The position numbers and the translations under genes were made by a program. The notes below the pieces were generated by a model. That model made no database searches. It was not told where the DNA came from and saw nothing but the letters and a program-made list of their open reading frames with translations. A stretch of 64,000 bases of DNA, from NCBI GenBank assembly GCA_017506865.1, contig JAFCMP010000379.1, forward strand, positions 310,001 to 374,000. Direction: 5' to 3'. Each line of letters begins with the position of its first letter. Positions within the stretch are counted from its first letter, which is position 1. The stretch comes from Tribonema minus (taxonomy: Eukaryota; Sar; Xanthophyceae; Tribonematales; Tribonemataceae). Shown here piece by piece: positions 1 to 10,879 of this stretch.

Positions 1-356
1 AGTCACCCTACATCTGTCTCTGGCCAAAAGCAGGCCTGGCTCAGGCGGGTGTGTATAGGGGGGGGGGGGGGGGGGGGGGGGGGAAGACCCTATGCATAGA
101 ACTGCCGCAGAGACCCCCATTTTGCCCTTCACTACATGCTTGTCACAATGCCTTGAGGTATACACGAGGACTTGTACGCTTCAAATCATGCATGTTTGAA
201 TATCCTAGTACGATTGAAAGCGCTGTCCGGTTAGCAACCGCAATCTATGTACCTCCATGTACGTACGTCAAGGTTCGCAGGGTACCGCAATCAAGCACTT
301 CAATCACCCCCCCCCCTTCCCCGGTCTCCTCCGCTGCCCCCCCCCCCCCCCCTTAG
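1..356. other. Unassigned left edge with G and C homopolymers
   Basis: A run of about 24 G (58-83) and C-rich tracts (307-354) occupy this stretch. The C tract ends in TTAG at 353-356, the acceptor of the first visible exon of the M8-like gene, so at least the right part is intron. No exon was recognised here. Confidence 0.5.
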
Positions 357-3300
357 GCCCACCACCCCCTCCTCGGGCTACAACATCCAGCTGGTCTTCA
401 GTGCTGCCACTACCCCTGACATTCAGGCAGCGTTCACGGCGGCTGCTGCGCGCTGGCAGACGGTCATCACGGGCGACCTGTGGGACGTACCCGCAATGAA
501 CATTGACTGGCTGTCCGGCGCCATCCCGGGTGTCTCGTACAAGGTGCGTCAACTTCAAGTGTTGAAGTAGACTTCAACTATTGAAGTAGACCCCCCCGCC
601 TCTCTTACCCTGAGCAGCAGCAGCAGCAGCCTGTCCACGTCAGCAGAAACCCGACGCGTGCCGTGTGCGCCTGGTAGCTGGGTGCTGTTTCAAACTGCAA
701 AGTTGAAGTTGCAACTCAGGGGGAGCGCGAGCAACATTGACTGGCTGTCCGGCGCCATCCCGGGCGTCTCGTACACGGTGCGTCGGCTTCAACTGTTAAT
801 TTAGTCTTCGACTATTGAAGTTGACTCTCCCGCCTCTCTCGACTGGCTCTCCGGCGCCATCCCGGGCGTCTCGTACACGGTGCGTCGGCTTTGACTGTTG
901 AAGTAGACCCCCCCGCCTCTCTCATGTCTCACCTGCTCATGCGGGCTTCCCGTCTTGATCGTCACGGGTCGCCCATTTCTGGTGGCGCCGTCGTGAGCCA
1001 CACGCTCTCTCCCACTCACCAGAAGGCGCCGGTAGCTCGTACGCGGTGAGTGGACGGCGGCGCTCATCCAGAGGGCGCCCGCCTGATGGCGCGCCGCCAC
1101 GCGCGCCTGAGCGGCATACGCTATGTCGCGACGACGCGCGCGCCGGCGCAGTTGAGCGCTGCTGCTGCATACTTGAGCGCCGTTACTGCTCCTGCGCGCT
1201 TGAGCGCTGCTGCTGCTGCTGCTGCTGCACAGTTGAGCGCTGCTGCTGTGCAGTTGAGCGTTGCTGCTGCGCAGTTGAGCGCTGCTGCTCTGCAGGAGCA
1301 GCGACGGCATGCGCGCTGCAGCGGCGCCGCCGCCCAGGGTCACAGTTGAAGATGCGGTCAGTGCGCCTGACGTCGCGTTCTCATTTCTGACCCAAACCTC
1401 AACCCTGAAGTTAACCCTGTGGGCTCTCTGGAGTCCCCTTCTTGAGCGCTAGGGTGAGCGTCAGGGTTGGGGTCAGGGTGAGGATTAGGGTGTGATTGTC
1501 AGACAGATCGTCATACTGCGTGCTGTTGCCGGCTCGCAATGCCCGCCATGCCTCCAGCCGGATGTATTAGGCAGTTTCAGCCCCCCGGAAGCGCCGAGTG
1601 ACCTCATCACACCCTACCTGCTGCACCTCCTGCGCTTGGACCACGAGCCAGGCCACTCCATACGGCTGACTCACATCTTGCGCTGGCGGTTGCTTGCTGT
1701 TGCGCAGGGCGCCGTTGATGACATCGTCATTGGAGTGGACGTCGTCCTGGACGGTGAGCGCTGCTGCAAACCCTAGTTGATGTTAGGGTAAGGGCTAGCG
1801 TTGGGTTGTTGGGTTTACAGATGGATCCTTGCCAACTCCATTTCTGAACTTCAAGTACCTGCCAGCCCTAACCCTAACCTTAGCCCGTGGCCCTGGACGG
1901 GAGCCAGTGCTGCAAAACCTTGTTGCTGTCGGGGTTAGGGCTAGTGTTAAAATTGTGGAGGAGTATCTGTGCCAACTCCACACCTGGACTTCAAGTACGT
2001 GCTAACCCTAAACCTAAGAAGCCAACCCTGCGCGCGAGTTAGCCGTACTCTACAAACAGGCATCCTCGGTTCTGCGCATCACAATTCACATGTTATGGTA
2101 GCTGTTCTTGCCTTACCTAGACCCTGCTAGCCCTACATCAGCGAGGACAGGGGTGACCCCCGCATGACACACGTCGCCATTGGCGGGCAAAATGCAGAAT
2201 TGATGCGTGACTTGGAGTGTAAACTAAGAATAAGTTGAGTGCGAGCATTGCAAAGCACCTCAAAGTATTGATACTTTGATTCAACCGTAACCGGAGTGTG
2301 AGACAGCCCAAAATGCGTTGGCGGGCAAGTGACGCAGAGCCCGTCTGTGGATCTCACTGGATCCGCCCGCATCATCACTTGGAGTGCCCCCCCCCCCGCC
2401 CCCTCTCCCTTGCTTGCTTGCTGCAGTTTTCATCTCAAGGTCATACATCCCTGCCCCATCGCTCCGCTCTGACGCTCGGTCCCCCCCTCTCACATCCCGC
2501 CAACAACCTTGCTAGCCCTCATAGGCATTGACAACACCCCCCCCCCCCCCCCGCCCCCCCCCGCTGGCTGCTCTGGAAAACCTAGCTACGCTAGCCCTCA
2601 CAGGCATTGACGACCCCCCCCCTGCCCCCCCCCCCCCCCCACACACGCTGATCGCTGCTGCAGACACGCTGACTTCCTCCCGCCCTATTTCCCCCCCCCC
2701 CGCCCCCCCCCCCTGCTGATCGCTGCTGCAGACACGCTGACTTCCTCCCGCCCTATTTCGGGCAGCGGCCAGATCCTGTGGATCCGCGGCGGCCCGTCCC
2801 TGCCTGTCTCGGCCGTCATGAAGTACAAGATACGACGCTCCAGCGCGGCGGCGCTGGTCGCCGACGGCGGCTACTTCCGCACCGTCGTGCTGCACACCAT
2901 GGGCCAAGTGCTGGGTGAGCGCTGCCACCGCTGGCTCGTTTGCTGTTTAGTCATCAAAATAAACTATCTGCTGTTCAGTTGTGAAAATGAATTCTTCGGC
3001 GGTTTTCGACCGCAGCCCTGGTGCGGCGCGGCGCGCCGACCCAACCTCAACTCCAACTTCAAAGTGCTCATGCGCGCAGCTCAGCTCATCTCGCCGACAG
3101 AGGCTTCTTCTGCTACGTCGTGATGCGAACTGTGGGCTGAGTGCCGCGTGCGCTGCCCCTTGGTCATGGTTAGGGTAGGGGGTAGACTAGGGTTAGGGTT
3201 ACGGGGGAAGGGGTATGTACGTTAGGTTGACGGCAGGTCCTTTCCCAACCTCAGCTGTGGCCATGTGCAGCATTCTGCTGCTGTAGCAATGCATGCCTCA

Positions 3301-3417
3301 GCATCTGCAAGTTTGCTGCTCGCATCTCAATTACCTACGTTCTTCAAGTGCGAGCGCCCCTGACCTTCAAACAACTTAAAGTGCGTGCTGACGCGCGCTG
3401 CGCACTTGCCGCCCACG

Positions 3418-3448
<31 letters not shown>

Positions 3449-6400
3449 CCCCCCTGCAGCTTGTCTGCATGTACAATTGCCCCGCGCCAGCCTCACTGAC
3501 CTCTAGTGCATCCCTATACCCCCCAAGTGTATGCTGAACCACCCCGCGCATGCCCCCCCCCCCCCCCCCCCCCTCCGCAGGCTATGGCTGGATGGCCTCC
3601 TCCTCTGCCACTTAGTCCGGTGCCGCGTGTAGCCTCTAATGCATCTCTATAGCCCTCAAGTGTATGCTGAGGTACGATGCACATGCCCCCTCCCCCCTCC
3701 CCCCCTCGCCCCCCCCCCCCGCAATGCTGAGGCACGATGCATGTGCCCCCTCCCCCCCCCCCCCCCTTCTCCCCCCCCGCAGGCTATGGTTGGATGGCCT
3801 CCTCCTCTGCCACCAAGTGCGGCGCCGCGTGCAGGAGCTCTGGCAACCCCCTGTACACCGCGGGCGCTGTCGCCACGTGCAACGCTCAGGTCAAGGCGAC
3901 GGAGCTCGGGCTCAGCGATCCCCTGGTGCTAGGTGAGTTGCTCTTCGTCCCTGACCCGAGCAATGCTGCAAGACGACTACCACTAGCTTGTTTGCTTGTT
4001 GCTCGCTGATGGCCGTGCTTCCGCAGCAGAATGAACCACCCGCTGCTTGCTCACCCCTTGGTTTGTGACAAAGTTTACTGAGCACTGCGGCTCAACACGC
4101 CCATGTCCCCAGGGGCTGTCAGGCGATGGTCAGCAAAAGTGGTAACATTGACGGGGGGCGGCAGCGCGCCGGTCGCATTCTGAGGGTTCAGAGGTGATCA
4201 TCAGTGCGCGCTGAGACACTTTCAAGGTGTTCACAATGCGCATGTAGAGTCTGATACAAGTAGCGAGCTGGACGTCTACCATCTGAGGGGTTTGGGGTGT
4301 GAGCCCAAGAGGGGGGGGGGCACGCTCTGGAGTGGGTTCAGGCTCAGGTGACTACCATCATTCCGAGGGACAAGCACAGTCGTAGTTCAGCGGTCTACCC
4401 CTACATCGCTCGTGAACGATGGTGCGAGTCCCGAAGCAAGAGAGAAGAGTCTTAATCTGCAGTCTTTTAGTCTGTGAACCGAACGTTAGTTGAAATGCTC
4501 AACTAAGCATGGATTATAGACCAGATGATTGAGGCTGAGACTTCGTCTTTCAGTAGCAGTGGCATCACTTTGATCGATCATGTCCCTTCACGAAAAAAGC
4601 TGAACATGCAGCGCGTGTCCCGTGTGTCCGGTTTTGCAGAAACTTCCGGAAGCTCAGCCTGCTACGCATGGAGTGAGGTAAGCTAGGGTTAGGCTTAGGT
4701 TTAGGGCTGCAGCGGGGCGGTGACGCTCCTCCCATCTCTGTTCAACTTCAAGTACGGCACACTGTATTTAGGCGCAGAAACGAAAGAGGAATATACCCAT
4801 GTGCACTCCCCACTACCCTACCCTGACCCACCACGTAACCCTACGGTGCACTGCTATCACATCTCTTCCAGATTAAGTCAGCGCTCGTCAGGCGGTGGCG
4901 GACACGCCGTTGCTTCCGCGCCAGATGCTGAGTACACCACAATGTTACTGCCTGCATGCACCCCGCATGGATGCACGCGCGCGTGCGGGCGCAGCAGCGG
5001 TTGGGCGCGTTTGTGTTTGAGGTCTGCACCTGGTATCGCGCTTTGCAGCAATTGCATTCTGCTGCGGCGGCCTGCGCTTAGGGTTGTAGGGTTAAAGTCA
5101 GGGTCAGGGTTAGGGTTAGGGTTAGGGTTAAGCTGAGCACCTTTATTCCCCTGTAGCAGCAACACTGAGCGTTAGGGTTGAAGTTGCTCCGGATCAGGGT
5201 TGAAGTTGCTGCGGCCCCAATGCGTCGCACGGACTTCAACTTCACGAGCACCTCGTACGCCTGGCTTACACCATAATGCGCGTTAGGGCCAGAGTCAGGG
5301 CGAGGGTCGTTGCCGGCTATGATATCATTATTCTGCTGCAGCGTGACGTAGTGTTAGGGTTAGGGTCAGGTCGGCGTGCCAGCCATCCTGTGCTACGACT
5401 TGCCCGGCTCGAAGCGGTTGTATGAGTGTACATACTTCTATCCTATACATACTCTACACAGTATGTGACCATCTAGTTGCACTCACTTCGATGTGAAGCG
5501 ACTTGTGGGCGCGGAACAGCTCAGCAGGAAAGTGGATTGAGATCTTGCCCGCTTGCTGAGTGAGCGCGGCTTCTTAGTGTCATCGCACAACGGACCAGAC
5601 TCAGCTAGTCAGATGCGGCATGTGCGCGACAGCTGGCACTTCGTATATACATGTGAATATCACTAGCCGCGATGGTCACTAGCCCGCAAGCTGCGGCGCG
5701 GTGCCCACGCCTTGTAATGAGACCTCCGGGGCACTCACATATACCTACCTACGCCTCCTCGCAGCGTTCGCGCACGTGCTTGCAGCTGTGCACCTAAGCT
5801 CATGACCAGCGCCCTGTCTGAGACTGGACTAGCTGTTTAAAGCCCCAGGGGGTAAGGTTCTTGGTGTCATCACATCCAATGGTCACTACCACGTCGGCCT
5901 GATGCTGCGGCGATGCGTACTTCTGCATTCACGTCACCGCCGCCAGGTACACTGGCCTGAGCGCTGCGATGCGCCATCAACACCTTGACGTGAACCGCTA
6001 ACATCCACTCATTCATTCATTCATTCATTCATGCACGTGTATTTATGTATGTGTGTACACCGCTCTGTCTTCGCGCCTGCAGACCCAGCTGTGCAACGAG
6101 CTCATGACCAGCGCCCTGTCCGGCACCGTCAACCCCCTCAGCGCCATCACCATGTAAGTTCAACACGCTGATGCCATGCATACCTACCTGGGGTGCTGTT
6201 GAAGTTGAAGTTGAGATCGAAGCATCATGTACTGTGCACAGCTGACTTGCAGCGACTGTGCTGCTGCGTGCCTGCCATCGCGGCATGATTGACAGCGCTG
6301 CAGCCACACCTGCAACTGCCAAGCGCTGATTTGTGCAATGTGCGCACGGCCGCTGCGGGATCCATCATTCCAATTTACGGTCATCTTGTGAGCTCCTCTC

Positions 6401-8138
6401 TGTGCTGATCAAGGATATGTTGATTAGAAAAGTTGGTACGACTGTGGGCTAGCGGCAGCTGTCACCTGGATGAAGCATTGTGAAGTGAGCATCTAATGCA
6501 GTAGCGGGCATGCACAGCCAGCAGTGTTCCCTTGTGCCAATGGTCTCAGCGCACATCTCAGCACCTTCATATACAATGCGGCCTGAGCTAGACTGTGCCT
6601 GCTGCCACGAGCGACCGAAGTGCCCTCAGGTTTAGAGTTAGGGTCGTCCATGCATCACTACCCCACAAACCTAAGCCGATCATGGCCGGTTCACTGCCCC
6701 CTGCACGGGCGTAGAGCGCCATGGTCGGTAATGTCTGCTCGGTTGTGGCTGCTTGTACAGCTCCGTGTCCCATCCTGCTCGGCTGCTGCTGCGAGTGCAC
6801 CCTGCCTTCGCATTGCTGCTCTTAGGGTTAGGGTTAGCTAACCCTAACCCTATAACTGCGTGCCATCAAAGCTTGTGTTGAAACAGGTATTGATCCTTGT
6901 GCCATGCCTGCTCCGCTTCCCGTGTGCTTGTCTTGCCTAACAAAGTGGCGCAATGCAGGACTTGGGCTACCAGGTCAGTGGCTGATAACTTCACGTTCAG
7001 CACGCTTGAAGTTCATCAGAGCAGGCAGTTGTAGTTGCGCCAGACTAAAAGTGTTTTTTCTGCTTGTGTACATATCACTATGGGCTCATAAGATGTAAGA
7101 GGGTTTTACTCCCAAGGCGTGATGCTTTTGCGGGGCAACAGCCGCATGGCGGAGATGCTAAGATCTGGTGCCGCATTTGTGTGCGTTTCTGGCAGTTACG
7201 TCACCAGAATCACAGTATACATACATATGTAGGGCATGGCAGTAAATGCCAGCCATGCTGCAGGCACCTGCAGACTGCAGTGCTGATGCCACCTTGTGGT
7301 GCCTCGTGCAGCCCAGTGTGCCACCGCTTTGACTATGTAAATGACGTAGGTTCACTCTGTGCATGCTCAGTGCTCCGCGCATGCCATTTTCTACTTAGAG
7401 TAGGCAGCTCCAAAATGCACTATTCGAGACCGAATACCGGGGCCTTCTGCAACTTGCGCAAACGGTCGGACTCAGTGGCGTGCGTGTGCTGTGCATGCAT
7501 TTTCAATCGAATCACCCTAACCCTAACCTAAAGTGCCCCTGAGCGCTGCTGCGACCACATGCCGCATGGCTCAGCCATTAGGGTCAGTTACACGTCGGTT
7601 GTATGGCAAGCATGGGTGGGCAGGGTAAGGGGTAGGGGTTAAGTTGGGAAAAGTTGAAGTTGCCGAAAGTGCTGCATGCGTACGTGCCGCCGGCCTGTGC
7701 ATGCCATAGCAATTGCTTCGGCATCCGTGGGGACCTTTTGAAGTCACGAGTTTTGCACTGCGCAGCGCAGAGGACCTGCTTAATCTAGCCCTAACCTAAC
7801 CCATTGAACCTTGGCCAGAACTAGCAAACTTGAAGCTCAAGGATGTGCGCGACGTTGACGAAGAAAACGCACTTCAAGTAGAAGAAGCAATGCCAGGTGC
7901 TGTGCCCGCTAGAACTGTTGACGATCGAAGCTCGTGTGCGTGAGTCCGGTGAGTTGAAGTGGGGACAAACTTGGGGTTAATGGATGTGCATGCTGGTGAC
8001 GCTCCGCAGGTGGACTACACCAAGGCCGACGCCTTCAACCCCGCGGGCTGCATGGCCTTCCCGGACAGCAAGGATGGCGTCAAGTGGCTCAACACGAGCG
8101 TGCCTTCCACGCCCAAGGTCGTGAAGCCTAAGGCCTAA
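357..8138 (+). CDS. Leishmanolysin-like (M8) protein, 5' partial, probable pseudoenzyme
   Basis: Eight exons chain in phase: 357-543, 1708-1753, 2732-2914, 3783-3932, 4640-4677, 6083-6153, 6946-6973, 8010-8138 (stop TAA), about 276 residues. The first exon follows an acceptor at 355-356, so the N-terminus (probably signal peptide and pro-region) lies upstream or outside the window. Family landmarks in order are AAARWQTVITGDLWDV, VDDIVIGVDVV, then the active-site exon, NELMTSALSGTVNPLSAIT and IGAMQDLGYQVDY; these are typical of secreted leishmanolysin-like zinc peptidases. The zinc site is broken: where the family has HExxH this protein reads HTMGQVLG, and the later third-His segment reads CYAWSE. 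Catalysis is therefore unlikely. Exons of 28, 38 and 46 bp are very short but keep the frame. It could still be a binding or adhesion protein. Several introns contain copies of the neighbouring exon ends. Confidence 0.8.
496..1050 (+). repeat. Donor echoes of M8-like exon 357-543
   Basis: The end of the first visible exon plus its donor (about 496-605) is repeated at about 731-839 and 840-925, with a shorter remnant at about 1024-1050. Each copy keeps the WLSGAIPGVSY coding segment, the GTGCGT-type donor and the following C-rich stretch, with substitutions. The copies lie only downstream of the exon, inside its intron. Confidence 0.85.
1887..1990 (+). repeat. Donor echo of M8-like exon 1708-1753
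   Basis: The stretch from the end of the 46 bp exon into its intron (about 1741-1850) recurs about 147 bp further on. In the copy the donor GGTGAG has become GGGAG, so the splice site is lost. Both copies also carry a TTAGGG-like stretch and an ACTTCAAGTAC motif. Confidence 0.7.
2643..2690 (+). repeat. Acceptor echo of M8-like exon 2732-2914
   Basis: The acceptor region and first bases of the exon (about 2715-2759) have an upstream copy here, each preceded by its own C homopolymer. The copy runs into another C tract where the true exon continues. Confidence 0.75.
3088..3160 (+). repeat. Decayed donor echo of M8-like active-site exon
   Basis: The stretch resembles about 2861-2930, the end of the active-site exon and its donor, with many substitutions and a stop in frame. 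It lies downstream of that exon within the same intron. Confidence 0.55.
3538..3640 (+). repeat. Acceptor echo of M8-like exon 3783-3932, with stop
   Basis: A C tract, CGCAG acceptor and the coding segment YGWMASSSA recur upstream of the true exon. In the copy the codon matching Lys is TAG, so its use would truncate the protein. A further short intron segment ending in a C tract is present three times between 3510 and 3770. Confidence 0.85.
5105..5131. repeat. Interstitial TTAGGG array
   Basis: Four to five TTAGGG-like units in an intron of the M8-like gene; similar short arrays with variant units occur nearby at 1445-1490 and 5351-5367. Confidence 0.9.
5783..5830 (+). repeat. Acceptor echo of M8-like exon 6083-6153, with stop
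   Basis: A copy of the acceptor and first half of the NELMTSAL-coding exon lies about 290 bp upstream of the real exon. It contains TAA in the reading frame of the exon. Confidence 0.8.
6823..6852. repeat. Perfect head-to-head telomere-like palindrome
   Basis: Fifteen bases of TTAGGG-type repeat are followed directly by their exact reverse complement, giving a 30 bp palindrome without spacer. It lies in an intron of the M8-like gene, about 90 bp before a 28 bp microexon. Confidence 0.95.
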
Positions 8139-10879
8139 GGCAGCAGCGCTCATCCACCAGGACCTACACACCGTGGCCTTGTGGCTGAAGTCGGTCCCTT
8201 CAACTCTTCCGCTTAGAAAGAGGTTCAGGTTCCAGCCATCATCTCGAGTCACCGGGCCCATGGCTGGTGTCATCGGTCTGCCGTCACGGCAGACTCGCAC
8301 GCACGTCGCAACATCACATGTCCGGCGACTGCCCGCACGCACTTTTCGCGCACCTCGGCACGGCGCAGGCATCTCAAGAAGGAGACGTTGCCTCGTGCTC
8401 ACGCTGTGGTGACAGCTTCTCTCGTCCAAAGAGAGCGGAGCTGGGCGCCAGCTTGAGGTTCATAGTAGAGTATGATAAGGCCGTGGGTTGACACCATGCG
8501 TATTGAAGTTGAAGTTTAGCGGTGGAGTGTCCCCGGCGCAATCACAGTTACGCCATCACAAAATTTTCTCAAGAGTTTCGTGCTGTGGTTTTGCAGACAG
8601 AGGGGCGGGGGGGAGGGGGGGGGGGGAGTCAGCCGAGAGGGCAATGTGTCGGTAGGCTCCAGCCTCAGGACCCGCTCTTGCGCGCTGATGTTGAAGTTGT
8701 GCCATAGGCACGACGGCAAGCGCAACTTCAAGCGTTGGCGGTGTAGTTTCGCGACGTAGCTTCGGCGGTGGACGACAGTGTTGGCAGGCAATATGCTGGC
8801 CGTGATTCGCACCAAGTTTTTATGCGAGTGAGGCGCAGTGAATCACACAAGTTTTTATCAAAGCATCTTCGGCAGACGGTTACTCCGTATTTTGCCAGCG
8901 CACAGCGCCACATCGCGGTAAATGCACGGCAAACCCAGAGTGGGGCGCGTGATTTTTCTGCATGTATCGTGTCTCTGGCTGCTGTGTCCTGTATGTATGC
9001 ATGTCTGCTTCAGCACACCAGCGCTAGGCGCGCCAAACTTTACAAAGTCGTGTGCATCTCTGATGCTGCCTGATGCATGGACTCTCATGCCGAACCCATT
9101 CTACCTAACAGCGAAGTTTGAACAAGACTCATGCATCTCTGACGATGCCTGCGCATGCAAGGCCTCTCAAGCCCATCATTTCAATGCAAAGTCGAATAAG
9201 GCTCTTACATGCGCATTGGAAACTGGCCACGCTTTAAGCTTGCTTAAAAGCAGCTCCATGGATTGTGAGTGCTTTTACCGCCAGAAGACACTGGCAGGCA
9301 CAAGCAGCCGGGCCTCGCCCGTCGTTTCAGCAGATGCTACACGTGCATGTTACCCTCAAGTTTGTACGTCCAGAAAGCCGGCACGGCCAAATGCAAGAGA
9401 GTACACGAGATGCCATTTGGCGGCGGCGGCGTTTGAGTGGTTGTCGTTGCGATACTTTCAGACTGTCATACGACATGTAGATTCCTTACAGCTAGATGCC
9501 AATCATCTGGCTTTTTCGCGCCCTGAGCGAGAATTAATAAAAAGTACACGAGCACCATTGGCGCCGTTGCAATGTTGTCATGTCACCATGAACTGTTCTT
9601 CTAACCAGCATCGCCAAATGGCACCCCAACTCTATCATCATCCATGTATGTTCTGACTCCGCCTTGTGTGCCATGATGCACTGCCATGACACGCCTTTGT
9701 TTTTGTGTAGTTGCTCGCAGGCAGGTAGGCATAGAGTTGGTAGGCGACCCATCAGATCGTTGCGGGGGCGTGAGTGCAGAGTTTTCTGCAACGTCAGCCA
9801 ACATGGAATGCCAACGACAATACCGATCGCTCCCGGGGGCAGAATTTTTTAAAACCATGCTGCTGTGGCACTTCCCGAAGCCGGGCAAGCCCTACGGAAC
9901 ATCCAACTTGAACTTGCAGTTGCGGCATGCGTTGAAGTTCTGAGCAACAGCAGCGCAGAAGTAGCAGCAGCAGCAACAGCAGGCACTAAGATCACGACTC
10001 TGACAACCTTCGTTGATCCATTTTGATTGTGATGTGATGCATGCATGTGTGAACTTGCCCCCGAACCTCAACTTTGCTGGTGACGCACCAGACGACGACG
10101 TACGCACATACTTCAAGTACGAGACCCACACGCGTGCTTGCAGCGCAGGGGTATGTAGGTACCTGCCAAAGCGCTCCGTACTGCAACATGAATGACGCTC
10201 CAATAAATGGTGCCGCCACTACAACTTGAAGTTGAACTAGAGCACAAAGTGCGCCAGTCAGCGTACGCGCACACGGCGGTCTGAACGGACCGCTGGCATT
10301 TGCTTGCTTTCGAATCGCGCAAGCAGCTGACGCGCAGCAGCAGATGCGCGGCGTTGGCCACAGCGCTGCGCGCGGCACGTCACCAACTTCAAGCCGTGCA
10401 GCAACTTCAAGCCACGCAGCCGCACCGACAGCACCCCACACCATGGCCGGCCTATTGCAAGACCCAGTCTCGACACCATTTCCGTGTGCTCATTGGCGCC
10501 TCAGCCTCCGCAGCCCGCGCGGCCGGAAAAGCGCTGCGTCAGCCGCTGCTGCGTCGAGCGCTGCTGCAGTTGAGCGCTGCTGCGCGCTGCGCCGATCGTC
10601 CATATTGATTCGAATGGCGCTCGCGACCGCCGCGCAGCACTGCGGCTGACGCGTCACAGCGAAATGCTCTCCGCCGCAGCGACACACGGGGAGTCTGTCC
10701 GCGCGCCGCAGCGGTCCAAAAACACCGACACCACTGCTCGCGTTGCTGAGCACCGCCATTCGAAGCGCTGACACGCACGCACGCAGCGCTCCCATGCGTC
10801 TGCAGCAGCTGCAGCAGCAGCGGCGGCACCAGTGGCTGAGCAATGCGCACACCAGCACCGGAGCACAGCTGCCCCTGCG
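8139..10879. other. Convergent intergenic spacer
   Basis: The spacer lies between the stop codon of the plus-strand M8-like gene and that of the minus-strand lipin gene. It holds 3' untranslated sequence of both, a G homopolymer stretch near 8605-8626, a local imperfect duplication around 9040-9170 and the dispersed repeat at 9406-9552. I recognise no conserved gene. A 244-codon open frame at 8922-9656 overlaps the repeat and is not credible as a gene. Confidence 0.6.
9406..9552. repeat. Dispersed repeat, copy 1 (SINE-like)
   Basis: About 145 bp shared with 22739-22890 at roughly 85-90 percent by eye, ending in an A-rich tail (AATAAAAAG). A 10 bp direct repeat, AGTACACGAG, is found at 9400-9409 and 9543-9552, like a target-site duplication. 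No coding capacity is evident, so it may be a short non-autonomous retroelement. Confidence 0.65.

Noticed and set aside
4385..4445. tRNA-like A box (TAGTTCAGCGG) and B box (GGTGCGAGTCC)
   Set aside because: The T-stem and acceptor stem do not pair (mismatches at several positions), and the B box has a mismatch at an invariant base. Probably chance or a long-decayed tRNA-derived piece.
8922..9656. 244-codon plus-strand open frame with a signal-peptide-like start
   Set aside because: It reads through the dispersed repeat and a local duplication, has no known domain and sits in a spacer between convergent genes.
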